64,000 nt of DNA, taken from Eutypa lata. Its lineage: Eukaryota > Ascomycota > Sordariomycetes > Xylariales > Diatrypaceae. The notes under the pieces were generated by a model. That model was given only the letters and a program-made list of their open reading frames with translations, was not told the origin of the DNA and made no database searches. Within the stretch, counting starts at the first letter, position 1. Each line of letters opens with the position of its first letter. The translations under genes were made by a program, and so were the position numbers. Positions 49,647 through 63,300 of the stretch are shown here, piece by piece. The DNA is taken from NCBI GenBank assembly GCA_022661535.1, contig JAKULF010000009.1:558001-622000 (forward strand), read 5' to 3'.

Positions 49647-50980
49647 TTAAGTGCTGACGATATTACACTGATATTTGCTAGGTGATGATCCAACTTCTGG
49701 GGCAGCGGCATCCGGCGCGTTCCAGAGACCTTCTCGGCTGTCATGAGAAGGTTGTCGAGCCCAGTATGAATTCTCAGCACCGAGAACAGTATCTGTACCG
49801 AAGGTGGACGCAAGGATACGTCGTGCTGACGGTTCTTTGAGGGGGTAAGATTGTGGGGTTTCCTCTTGTCGAGAGCTCTTTGATTGGCAGTATAGACTAC
49901 GGAAAGAGGCGATGCAAGCAACGAAAATTGCTGTATTCATAAATGCCTCTGTTAGCCGACTTTGCCTTTTTTTCATAACGAGTCAATGATCATACCAAGT
50001 GTCATTTCCACGGAGTTCCAGAGAAGTAACCATGTCAGATCGGGCACCTTTCCTGGAGAGCCCACTGTGATGCGGACAATCGCCACGACCACCATGAAAA
50101 CTGTTAGCGAACAAACAAAACCTAGCACCATCTTCTTCTGCCACGGTATGTGCGCACGCCAGACGATATTTCCTGAGACTACGATGACTAGTACGAACAG
50201 TTAATAATATGCTGAAGCTATAGGTATCGGTTACGTCAACTTACTCAACACGTCCGTAACAATATCGAATGTTGTTGAAATCCGAGTATTGGCATACTCA
50301 TAGTCAATAACGTCTTGACCGGAACAATTCTCTAAAGGCTATTTAGCATGCGGTCTGTATGATAGGGGATGCGCGGGGTATCTACCAAGAATGTCTAGTC
50401 CCTGGCTTGTAAGACATCCATAGTCAAATAAACTGATGCAGATTATATAAGTAGCTGCGATGAAACAGAGGACGCCCCACCATAGGATTTGCTGAGACCT
50501 GATCTGTCTACCAAGACCATGGAAGAATACCATGAACGATAGCTTGATGGACCATAGGCAAGACCATGAACAGATATAGCTAGCTAAGTTCCCGTGTAGA
50601 GCGGCAGCGAATCTATCAAGGAGGGTAATCACGTCGGACTGATGGGCATTCTCCAAGGTCACGTAGAGGTTGTCGGATAGGACACTCCAGATGATAGCTG
50701 ATGCTAAGCAGAAAGTTAAAGCTCCGAGAACGAAGTAGTCATCGACTTTGAAGTTCCCGAAAAGTTTCTTTCGAATTGTTAATCGTATGGTGACGACGAC
50801 AAGTGAAAATGCTGCTCCGGACCAGATAACTCCCTTTTTCTGACGTGTTAGCTATATTTCTCATACAAGAAGACACAAACAGTCTTCATGGGCTCTGGAT
50901 CTCACCATCAAAGCGGTTTGCGACACGCTAGGTGCTAAAACGGTGGTCTGGGGCCCTGGATCTGGAGTAGATGAAGACAT
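49647..50980 (-). CDS. second Pth11-like fungal rhodopsin-fold protein
   Basis: Five exons (50980-50906, 50839-50386, 50331-50245, 50187-49996, 49930-49647) give 363 aa with consistent phases. After a polar 25-residue start come seven hydrophobic helices: the second to fourth include KVDDYFVLGALTF and WSCLWSIKLSFMVFFHGLG, followed by the loop with NCSGQDVIDYEY and STTFDIVTDVL, then IVVSGNIVW, VCSLTVFMVVVAIVRI, and NSVEMTLAIFVACIASF. The WSxK-x-(S/A)-F-x-VFF pattern and the STxxDIxTDxLI loop are diagnostic for the fungal rhodopsin domain. The tail is hydrophilic. Same family as the gene at 173-1607 but clearly diverged, so not a recent duplicate. Confidence 0.88.
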
Positions 50981-51637
50981 GATTTGGATGTGTTGTACAA
51001 AACATTATTTTCTCTACTTTTACTAGCCTAAATTCTCAGTATATTGCAACAATATATATGAGTTATGTCCCATAAGAGGTCCAGGCTTCCTTGTGTCCTC
51101 CCCATATGATGCTCTGGGGAGTTCTCGGACTGCACCACAAGATGGTATTTACCTATGTTGGGACTTCTCAGATGTCGTTATAACATCCTGTACTGGGTAA
51201 CCGGAATGTAACATGAATCTCTGTGATTTTGGCTACCTGGCCCGAGCCAACCTGCTTCGCGACCGTTATATGTTCTGCAAAGGAGGCGAAGTATGGCTAC
51301 ATTATGCATAACACAGGTAGAATACTTGCGTACTTGTACTTGTAACCTTTAATTTTCCATGAATATTATCTACATATATATGGAGTAAGGAACTGCCCCT
51401 TTCGTCTTAGATTACCTGCAGGTTGGAGCTGTGTATGCTGGCCATAAATGATACCCTAGCACCAACTAATAATAGCCCTTTCCTAGGTGTCCCGATCGGC
51501 ACGCACATTCCCCACTTGTACGGCGTTTCGTCGCGGCCCTCAAGTCAACCTCTTCACTAAAATCCGTCATCTGGATATCCTACCTTTTCCACCTCTACGG
51601 ATTTCTCCCGTCAAGGCACATATGCCCCCTCTCCAAG
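50981..51637. other. divergent promoter region
   Basis: About 0.66 kb between the divergent Pth11-like and wax-synthase-like genes. The open frame that begins at 51487 runs out of phase over the following gene and is treated as chance. Confidence 0.5.
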
Positions 51638-52993
51638 ATGGATTATCACTGTTTATGGGATTCTTTCGCTGTGGTTTCGCTTACCACTCTTGTCGTTGGC
51701 TTTACACCAGCTTCCTCTCCGCTACGCTTAGCCTGTCTCCCCGTGCTAAGTGCCTTTGTCTAGCATTGCCTTCTACGGTGCCCAGATGACATAGGGAGGA
51801 GCTCTTGGGCGGCATCTGTTGGGGGATACACACTTTCTTCGCTCTTACAGTATATGGATGTTGCGGTGCTCAGTCAATGGGACTTTGAACTCCAAGGCCC
51901 TCGAAATGACATAATCAAGGGGACTACGCAGGTGGTACCCCAGAAGACACCGATCACGACCATATACTCTCAATCCGAAATATTTTCTCGCCTCAAGTTT
52001 GGGCTCTGGGTCTTCTGTTCATGGCGGTTTGTGAACACTCCGTACGAAGTCAAGAACATTCCCCGATTAAACAAGAAATTGCGCCAATCTCGAACGCGCT
52101 TCCTTGCTCATACGGCAGTTACAATATTCATCTGCTACATGATTTTGGATGCCATGGACTCTTCGTCAGATTCGGACATAGCAGATAAGTTCTATAGTTC
52201 CGACAAGATTGGTTTACTCTCGAGGATCCAGGACGTGTCTCTGGAGGAGCTTGTGATGAGGTTCTTCGCAGCTCTTGCACTTGGTATGAGCCTTGTATCT
52301 GTGCAGCGTGGTGTATACTGTGTTGTGTCATTCATATGTGTAGCGATGGGTCTGCATAATCCCGAGGACTGGCCTCCGTTCAACGGCTCTATTTCGGAGA
52401 TCCATAGCTTGAGAAACTTCTGGAGGCACGCTTTTCTTTTCCATCTGTTTCATATAACCACACTAACCTCCTGCATAGTGTTTTCTGGCATCAAATCAAC
52501 ACACATAGGCTTTTCGCCATATCGAACTACCTAATATATGACGTGTTACACTTCAAAAGGGGCACTAAAACAGCACGATACATGCGCCCATGGCTCATAT
52601 TCTTCATATCTGGAGTTATGCATGTTGGCATCGATTTATCCTCTGGTATGTGCCATCCTGCGTCTAAGGTTATTTCATTGTAAATTTATGTATATCGCAG
52701 GAATCCCGATCCGGCTGTCAGGGGCATTGCGCTTTTTCTGCATTCAACCACTGGGAATTGTCGTTGAAGACGTAGCCTCCTCAGTACACCACTCCCTCAG
52801 CCCAATTCCTACGACATATAGTTTAACAGTAGCAAAGCATTGCTTAGGCTCCGTTTGGGTTGGTCTGTGGATGGCATGGACAGCTCCAGGATATCTGTAT
52901 CCAATTCTGGAAAAAGGGGGCTCCGGAGAAACTGGCGTGGTACCAGTCAGTATAATTGGTTACATTAAGAGTGCCTTAGGTTACATACAGTAA
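51638..52993 (+). pseudogene. wax-synthase-like MBOAT protein with in-frame stop
   Basis: Three exons (51638-52425, 52479-52645, 52701-52993) form one 415-codon frame broken only by TAG at 51761 (codon 42). The reading before it (SLTTLVVGFTPASSPLRLA) and after it (HCLLRCPDDIGRSSWAA) is protein-like, and no plausible intron removes the stop. Intron 1 needs a GC donor (AG/GCACGC) and has a good CACTAAC branch site; splicing creates NFWSVFWHQ, the wax-synthase signature containing the catalytic-type His, and the second conserved His is in SGVMHVG. Fungal homologues are membrane acyltransferases, some acting in secondary metabolism. Initiation at 51854 could still give a 343-aa product lacking the first helix or two, so loss of function is likely but not certain. 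Confidence 0.75.
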
Positions 52994-53600
52994 GCATGCT
53001 CGTGTGGTACCATTTTACCTACCCCGGAACCATTCATCCATAGACAATAGAGTATGTAGTTTGACCATAGAACACAGAGAGCCTTTCAAAGAATCCACTT
53101 GATGAACCCTGTTATAGTCCTACAACCCTTACTGTCACGTATTATCCGATTGGCTGAGTTACGTAGAACTCTCATAATGCAACCTCATTTATCTGTTAGT
53201 CACTAGAATGTGACCGAATTAGCATTGCTTGATTGACCAACTTGCATTGCGTAGCGCCATTCAAGGTCAGTCCAGGCCAACAGTCGGTTGCTAGTCAAAC
53301 GAAATCGAGGTTCAGGCTAGTGTTGCTTCAAAAAGCGGTGATAGCATTGTTGAGATAATGTAGTATTACATGATGAGGTGTTAGTGATAGTTTTGCAGTT
53401 GTACTAAATGTATAGCTCTCTCGATCTTAACGGACATTCTGCCTCATCACAATTAATCACAATAAGTGCCAACGGCATATCAGTGGACGAAAGTTGGTTT
53501 GGGGCGGGGTTAGGGATTAAAAGCCGACGGTTAAATATCTATTTAATTATAAACTACGAGTTACATCGTTATTATAAAGCTAGCACAAATATATAAAAAA
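52994..53600. other. intergenic transition into right AT-rich block
   Basis: About 0.6 kb of ordinary composition falling to nearly pure A/T by about 53600. A short frame at 53408-53596 is not protein-like. Confidence 0.6.
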
Positions 53601-56600
53601 GAAAGAACTTATTAAATGCTTAAGTAATGTTATTATAAAATAAATACGGCTTTGCTTTTAAGTTTATTTATACTTATTATAATATTTATTTATTATTTAT
53701 ATAATTTATATTATAATTAAATAAAAAGATTTAATTATATATATTATAATATATTTTTTATTATTTTAAACTTTATAATTAAATTATTATAAATATATAT
53801 TATTATTTTATTTTTATAATTTAATTTAATTAAGGTTTTATATAATATATATATTATTATTAAAATCTTTTATATAAATTATAAATTAAAATAATATAAA
53901 TTAAAATAATATTTATTTATTTTAATAAAATTATATATATAAATATATTATTAATTTTTAAAATATAATCTTTTAATATTAATTTTAAATATTTAAATAT
54001 AAATAATTACGAAATATTTTATTTATATATAATTTATAACTTTAAATATTTTAAATATTTTCTTTTAAGAATTTTTTTTTAATAATTATTATTTAAGTTA
54101 TAATATTAATATTATATTTATTAATACGTTTTTATAACTTAAAAAATAAAGTTATTATAAAAACCTTTTAACGTTTTCGTATTTTATTTATTTATTCGTT
54201 TATTTTCGTATTCGTTTTTTCGAAAACGCTTTTACATTAATAACGTTTTTATACTTTTAAATTCGTTTTTTTATTTTATATAATAACGGCTTTATATTTT
54301 CGATTCTTTATTAATATTACTTAAATCTTTAATTTTAATTTAAATAAATTATTTTATTATTTTAATAATAATTATTTTATTAATTAATATAAAAGTTTCT
54401 TTAATTATTAAATTAAATTTATCGTAATTTTAATATTAATTTATATTATAATAAGTTTTTTAATTATTATTAAATAAAATAATAATTTAATATATTATTA
54501 AATTTTTCGTTCGTTTAATAATTTTATTATTTTAATATTAATTTAATCGCTTAATAACGTAATTACTTAATGTTTTATAATTATATATAACTCGTTTTAT
54601 TTTATTACGTTTTCGTTAATTATAATTATTTAATTTATTATTTCGTTTATTAATAATAATTATTTTCATTTATTATATTATTTATTAATAAGAATTATTT
54701 TTTATCGTATTAATATCGTTAATATAATTACGTCGTTTTTATTATTATTTCGTTAATTACTTTATTTTCGTTTTTTTCGCGTTAAATGCGTTTTAAATAT
54801 TACGTTTAAAAGCATTTATAACGAAACGCTTTTAAATTATTATTATATTAACGTTTAAAGTATAATGTTTTAAAATTAATTTAATATATTTATAATTATC
54901 TTTTAATAATATAAATAATTATAAAATAATTTATTTATATATAATATATAACTTAATATATTTTACATATTTATCGTTTTTAAAATTTATTTTATAATAA
55001 TTATAATTTAAATTATAATATTAATATTTTATTTATTAATATATATATATATTATATTTAATTATTTAATATAAAATATTAAAGTTTTTTTAATTAAAAC
55101 ATTTTAATTAAATTAAAATAATAATAAAATAATTTTAAATTTATATATAATTATAAATTATATAAATAATTAAGTTAATAATTATAATTTCGTTTAAATT
55201 ATTTTTATATAATTTATAATTAAAATAATTATATAAATAATTATAAAGAATTAATTTATGTTTTTTATTTATATTAAAATTATTAAACGATTCGTTTAAT
55301 AAATATATTATTTAAAGTTTAATATAATTTAAAGAAAATAATTAAACGTTATTTTAAAAAACTTATTAAAATATAAAATTTAATTTAATTTTAAAATTTA
55401 TTTATAATTTAAATTTAAAACTTTTAAAAAATATTAATTAAATATTATTATTAATATTTATCTTTACATTATAAATTTCTTTATATTATATTTTATATAA
55501 ATAATATATTTTTAATTTATATTTTATATATTAAAGATTTAATGTTTTTTATTTTAATTAAATTATTATAAAAAGTTATAAATTAAATTAAAAAATAAAC
55601 AGTTTAAACTTTTTTAATTTAAAATATATTATATTTAAACTTTTTTTTTATTTATTAAATCATTAAATATATATTATAAAGAACTTTAAAAATAAACGTT
55701 ATAAAATTACATTAATAATTATTTTAACTTTTAAATAAAATGTTTTATTTTACTTTTAATAATTTAAAAGTTTAATTAAATTTAATTAATTTTTATATTA
55801 ATAAATTTAATTTTTTATATTAATTAATTAATAAAAGAATTTAAATTATTAAATTAAAATATAACGAAAATTATTAAATTAATAATATTTATTTATTTAA
55901 AAGTTATTTTATTTAATTTATCGTTATAAAGTTTAAACTTTAAAATAAATAATAAAAATTAAATTTAAAGCTTTTTATATAATTATATTACGATTAAATT
56001 AATATAATAATATATTAAAAAACTTTTATAAATAAATTAATTTAATTTAATAATTAATAAAAGTTTATTAATTATATTATATTTCGTTTATTAAAATAAA
56101 TTAATAATATCGAAATAATATAAATTAACTTTATAAAGATTTTAAAGATAATATAAAACTTCGTTTATAATAAAATTTATAATAATTAAACTTTTTTTAT
56201 AATATATAATATATTAAATTTTAATTTAAATAATAAAAATATTTTAATTAAAAATTAAATTAAAAATTAAAATTAAAGTTAACGATTTAATAAAAATATT
56301 AAAAAAGATTTATAAAAGTGATTTTAATTTATAAAATTATTATAATAAAGATTATAAAAAACTTAAATATTTTAAAAAATAATAATTAAATATATATTTA
56401 AAATTTCTTTTTATAAACGTTTTAAAGGTATAATATATATAAAAAATATATTATTCGTTTTATTTAAAAAGAATATAATGTTTTTTTTATAAATTAATTT
56501 TATATATCGCTTTTATAATAAAATCTTAATATAATAACGGCTTTTATAAATTACGTATAAACTTAATTTATTATATAAATAAATTTATTTAAAAAAAACT

Positions 56601-59550
56601 ATTTAATTTACGTTTAATTTATATTAATAAAATTTCTTTAAATTATAAAAAAAAAACGAAAATTTTATTTAAAATATAATAAAATCGCATATATAATAAT
56701 ATAAAAAATATAATAAGTTTATATCGTTTAATTTTATTATTCTTTAAACTTTATCGTTTTTCGAAATACTTTATTTTAACTAATTTATATTTTTACATTT
56801 TAAATTTTTTTTAATAATAATTAATATTTTTTATACGAAAATAATAAGCTTTTTGCGTTATATTTATAAGTTATAAAAATTAATTAAAATTAAAATTAAA
56901 CTTTATTATAATATTTATAAAAAGTAATAATAATAAAGTTATTATTATAAGTTTTATTTAATTTTATATTATTAATAAAAAGTTTCGATTTTTTTTAAAA
57001 TAATAATAAATTATAAAAAAGTCGTTATTAATTTAAAATATAAAATTCGATTAAATATAAAAAATATAAATATTTATATTAATATTATTTATTATATTTT
57101 ATTAAAATTAAATATTTTTTTATTTTTACGATATAAAAATAATATATTAACGAATTATAAAACTTAAATTATATTTACTTTAATAATATTAAATACAATA
57201 ACGAAAAATACATTTAATATATTAAAACTCGTATTAATAATTAAAAAAATAAATGTATTTTAATATATAAAATTCGATTTTTAAAAAGCTTTTTTATATT
57301 AATTACGTTTCGTTAATATTTTATAATAAATATTTAAACGATAAATTTATAAAGTTAAATATTAAATTTTTTTAAACGTTTAAATTATCGTTTAAAATAA
57401 TCGTATTAATATAAACTTATAAACTTTTAATAAAATTATTAAAAGAGTTTTTAAATTTTAAATTCTTTATAATATATTTACGATTTTATAACGATTTATT
57501 AATTTTTAAGTTTTTAAAAATATATATAATAATTATTTTTAAATTTAATTTAAAATTAAACATTATAAATTAAAAATTACTTTATAAAATAATTTATCGT
57601 TATTTATATTTAAATATATAATTTAATTATTAAATAAATTTATTTAATATTATTTCATAAAAGAATTTTAAGTGTATTTTAAAAAATATTATTAATTTAT
57701 TTAAAATTAAAAAGATTTATTTTTAAATATAATTAATCTTTTTAATAAACTTTTTTAAATAAATCTTAAAAATTACTTTTTTAATATTTAAACTTTATGC
57801 TTTTTATTATAATTAAAAGTTATTTTATATAAAATTTAAAATATTTTTAAATTATATTAAATAATAAAATTATTATTATTATTATTATTATTACTTTTAT
57901 ACCGATAACTTATTTATATAAAATATATAATATACGATACATTTATAATATATATTTTATATAATAAATCGTTAAAACGAACAAAATCCATGCGTTATTT
58001 AATCGTTACGCTTATAAGAAATAATAAAATTAAATATTTAAAAAAAAGAATAAAGAAAATCGTTTTATAATTTTAAAATATTATTATTATAATTATTAAA
58101 AGCGTTTAATATAAATTAAACGTTATATTTAATATAAAATTAAAAATATTATTATAATAATATAAAACTTATAAATTCTTATATAAGTTTTAATCGGCTT
58201 TATATATTAATTATTTATAATAAATAAAAAATTAATATATTATAAAATTATAAAATTATATTTAAAAGAATTAAATATATTAATTAAAAAGATAAATATT
58301 TAATTAATTATAATTATAAATTATATATATATTTTTAAAAATTAATAAATAAATTAAAAGTTATAAAATTTAAATTTAAATTTATAATTATAATAAATAA
58401 ATATTTTCGAATATATTCTTTATATAATGAATAACGTAAATAAATAACGTAATTAAAGAATTTAAATTTAATTTAAAAAAATATTTAATTAAAATAAAAA
58501 TTAAATAAAAAAAAACATTAAAAATATATTATAATTATATTTAATAATAATTTTATTTTAATATTAAAAGATATTTTATATTAATATATAATAAAATATA
58601 TATTAATATATTTTAAAAATAATTATTAATAAAAGTAATTAAAATTATAAATCTTTAAAAAATATTAATAAAACATTTTAATATTATAATTTTTTAATTT
58701 AATTTAATTTAATAAAATAAAATATTTAATATTTTTAAAAAATATTAAATTTATTTTTTAATATTAAAATCGAAGTTTATAATAATTTTATATTAATTAT
58801 ATAATATATATATAATAAAAAGATTATTAATAATAATAAAATATTTAAAAAAAATAACGAAAAAATAAAACATTTAAATTTAAAATATATAATTTTATTA
58901 ATTTAATAAAATAAATTTTTAAAAACGTTATTATAAATAATATTATTAAATAATATATTATTAATTTATCATTAATAATGTAATTATTATATTTAAAAGA
59001 TATTTTTATTTTACGTTTTTTAAAAATTAATCGTAAAATTTAAAATAAAATTAAAATTAATATAAATAACAAATATTAATAAAATATTTTTAATAAATTA
59101 TTTAAATTTAAATCGATAAAAACTTAATATTAAGTTAATTTTAAATTAATTTATATTAATTTTTTAATTAATTTTAAAAAAAATTTAATATTTTAATTAA
59201 ATATATTTTTTAAGTTTTATAAGTTATTTAACTTTAATTATTTATAATTTATAATTTTTAACTTTATAAATTTTAAACGTATAATTTATAAATTTATTTT
59301 ATAATTTATAAACTTATTATTTATAAACTTATTTTATAATTTTTAAATTTATAATTATAAATAATTATAATAATTATATAATAATAATAATTAAATAATT
59401 TATAAATTAAATTTATAATTAATTTTTAATTATATATAAATAATTATAATAATTATAAATTTAAAAGTTATAAATAATAATAATTAAATAATTTATAAAT
59501 TTATTTTATAATTTATAAACTTATTAAATTTAAAAGATCTTTTATTTTAA
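53601..59550. repeat. right AT-rich RIP-type block
   Basis: About 6 kb of A/T-rich sequence with rare CA/TG and scattered CG. Segment 53985-54290 matches 5235-5560 of the left block in the same orientation, and 54880-55050 is a weaker third copy. The segment 58990-59250 is an inverted, degraded copy of 11630-11900. An ATT trinucleotide run lies at about 57867-57891. No gene can be read. Confidence 0.85.
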
Positions 59551-60335
59551 CATAACTCGAAATTAATCGTAAAATTAATCGTAAAAACAAGGTTAGCACG
59601 AATAACGAATATTAATAAAGATATCCTTCGCCGATTGGTCGATTTTGGGCTGATAAGGACCTAATGCCGGGCTAGTTCGAAGCTAATTGGCGCTAATCTT
59701 TTAATTGGTCCTAAAAAATATTTAGCACTTTGATTGGGTACATCTTTCAGGTTTTATGGGCCACCTAGCTTTGACCACCTACAACCTACAGCTTTTAGAC
59801 CTACAGCTTTTAGACCTACAGCTTTTAGACCTACAAACCTACAGACCTACCCTGTAGCTTTTAAACCTACAGACCTACAAACCTACCCTATAGCTTTTAG
59901 ACCTACAGACCTACAGCTGTAGGTGGCTGTAGCAGCTGTACGGTGGCAGCAGCTAGGTAGCTTGCAGACCTACCCTACAACCTACAGCCCTACAGCTTTT
60001 AGACCTACAGCTGACCTACAGCTGTATATAAGTAGCTGTAGCAGCTGTAAGTGACTGTAGCAGCTGTAGGTCTAAAAGCTGTAGGTGGCAGCAGCTAGTT
60101 AGGTGGCCTACAGACCTACCTACAGCTGACCTTCAGCTGTATATAAGTGGCTGTAACAGCTGTACGAAGGTGGCTTACAGACCTATAGACCTACAGACTT
60201 ACAAATTACAGCCCTAAAGCTTTGACCACTTAGGGATTTCTAAGGTGGTGCAGCTAGGTGGTGCAGCTAGGTGGTGCAGCTAGGTGGTGCAGCTTTGACC
60301 AGCTAGCTCGGCTATAGGTCGGCTAAACCTGCTTA
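59551..60335 (-). repeat. little-mutated repeat island with 15-bp satellite
   Basis: Normal base composition inside the AT block. The part 59556-59755 is a spared copy, in inverted orientation, of the segment seen degraded at 11630-11900, 12130-12400 and 58990-59250. Then come AGACCTACAGCTTTT-type 15-bp units, ACCTACAG 8-bp units and AGCAGCTGTA-rich spacers (59770-60190), and at 60242-60295 four AGGTGGTGCAGCT 13-bp units. An open frame through it (59734-59922) only translates the repeat. Confidence 0.85.
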
Positions 60336-63300
60336 CGGGCGCAGAATTAGGTATATATATAAAGTTAAGTGAAAGATTTATATGTAATAATTAATGTAAA
60401 AAACTTATAATATAATGGTTAAATTTATAAAATCCGTAATACGTAATAGTAAATTTATAAAGCTTAAAATTCGAATTTTAAAAAAAAAATAAAAAGATTT
60501 AAATTTTATAACTTAAATTTTTTAAATTTTTTAAACATTTAAATTATCGTAATATATAATTTATTATAAAGTTTATAAATAAAAGTAAATATTACGGCAA
60601 TTCGAATAACTTTATTATTATTAATAACTTATATTTTAATTCTTTAATTAAATTCTTCGAATTTAACATAATAAGTTATAATTTATAAAGTAAAATTTTA
60701 TCGATTTTAAAAATCGAAAAAAAGTTTTTAAAGTTTACGAAAAGCTGTACTTTTTTATATCGTAATAATCGGTAAAATTTTAAATTTATAATTATAAATA
60801 ATTATTATAATTATATAATAATAATAATTATAAATAATTATAATAATTAATAAAAGTTATAATTATTATTATTATTAATAAATACGTTTAAATTAAATTA
60901 AAAGTTTTAACTTTATAAATTAATTTATTAATATAATTTATATAAAAAACTTAAAATTAATTAAATATATACGTTATTTTTTTATATTTATATAATAACG
61001 TTATTATTATATTAACTTTTATATTTATTTTACGTTTTATTAAATAATTTAATTAATTTATATTATAAATATTAAGTTATAAATATAAATAAAAATATCG
61101 TTTATATTATAAATATATATTTTTCGTTAAAGTTTTTTTTTTAATTTTTTATGTTTTTTTTTATTTTTTTTACGTTATTAAATTTTTAAAAATGTTTTAT
61201 TTTTATATATTACGTTATTATCGTTTTAATTATTTTTCTTTTTTTTAACGCGTTAAAAAGATTATTTTAATTAAATTATAAAATTAAAATAAAAGTTTTA
61301 TATAATAAGTTTTTTTTTCGTTATATAAAAAATTATATAAAATTATATATATAAATGTTTTTATTATTAATTTATAATTATATAATAACGTTAATATATT
61401 AAATATATATTTAATTTTATTTTATTCGTATATAATTAAAAAAGTAAAAATATTTTATATTTTCGTAATTTTTAATAATTTTTTAAATTATTTTATTTAT
61501 TTATTATATATTAATTATTATTTTAATACGTTAATGTTATTTTAATTTAATTACGTATTTTTTATTATTATTCTTTTTATTTATTTTATAAGTTTTAATT
61601 TAATATATTTTTATTTATTTATTTTTTTAATTAAGTTTTTTTTATAACTTTTTATATTATTTAATATTAATGCGTTTTCGTTATACGTTTATTATTTTTA
61701 AATTCGTTTAATTTTTTCGTTTATCGTTTAATTTTTACGAAAAAGGTTTTAATTATTAAGTTATTTTTTTATACGCATTACGTAATAATCGCGTTTTTTT
61801 ATTAAAACGATACGAATTTTAAATTTTATTATTTTTTTTAAAAAATATAAATTTATTAACGAAACGTTAACTTTCGTTTTAAGCGATTTTAAAAGCGCTT
61901 TTTTATAAGCTTTATATACGCGATATAAATATAACTTTTACGTTTTTTATAATTTTCTTTTTATATTTTTAAATATTTTTTTTAATTCGTATTATATTAT
62001 AACTTCGAAAATTATTATCGATTTTATAATTATAATATATATTTATTATATATAAACGACTTTATATTTTAATATTAACGTTATTAATTTAATTAAAATT
62101 AATTATTATATTTATAATTTAATTTTAAATTTATTAAAGTATTTGTTTTAAATTAATTAATTATTTATTTATATTTTTAAAAAGTAAAAGTTTTATTATA
62201 ACTTTATTATTACGTTATTAAATTAAATTCGTTATATTAATATTACTTTATAACGAATTAAATATATTAAAACGCTTTTTTTTAAATTAAATTATATATT
62301 ATATATATTTATTTATATTTTATAAATTATTTATATTTTTTTAAATCGTTTATAAAATCGATATTAAAAAGTATTAAATATATTACGAAATTAACGTATA
62401 AAGTATTAATATATAAAATAAATAATATAAAAAATAAAAATAATTTTTAAAAAATATTAATTTAAATAAAAATTAACTTTATCGTTTTATTATTAAAGTA
62501 TAATCGCGTCGTTTTTTTTAATAATTTCGTAATTATATTAATAATTATATTAAAATGTTTTTTTTTAAAACGTATATAATAATCTTTTATAATTTATTTT
62601 ATTAAATATTTTAATAAAGTTTAATTATAATAATATAACGATAACGTTACGTATTTATATCGCTTACGTTATATTTATAAATAACCGTATTATTAATTTT
62701 ATAAAACGTTTTTTTTATTAAAAATTTATACTTTTTCGTTATAATTATAAAACGATTAATAATAATTATTTTTATAACTTTATTTATTACGTTTAATAAT
62801 AATATAAAACGTTATTTTTTAATATATATATATATTTTTTTTTATTTCTTTTAAAAATTATTATTATAATAATAACGTAAAAACGTTTTAAAAAATAACT
62901 TAATATAAAATTAATAAATATTAATTTCGTTAATGCTTTATATAAAAATAATTTATATATTTTAAAAAAGTCGTTTAAAATTAAATTTAAATTTAATAAT
63001 TTTTATAAAATTTTATTTATATTATATTTTCGATATTTTTTTATATTATTTTTACGTTAATTATATATTATAATCGTTATTTTATCGTTATTAAATATTA
63101 TTATTTTAATATATTTATAAAGTTCGTTAATAAATTTAAAAAAGCTTTATTCGTTAATATTTTTACTTTTTCGTTATATATTTACGTCGTAAATATTACG
63201 TTATCGTTTCGAATTAAGTTTAATATTTTTATATTCGTTTATAATAAATTATTATATAACTTTATTTATTTTTTTAACTTTTATAAATTTTTTATATTAT

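Noticed and set aside
59734..59922. Open frame translating as FRPTA-type repeats
   Set aside because: It is simply the 15-bp satellite, a multiple of three, read in frame.
59770..60300. Telomere or subtelomere end
   Set aside because: No TTAGGG-type repeats anywhere, and AT-rich sequence continues past it to the window end.
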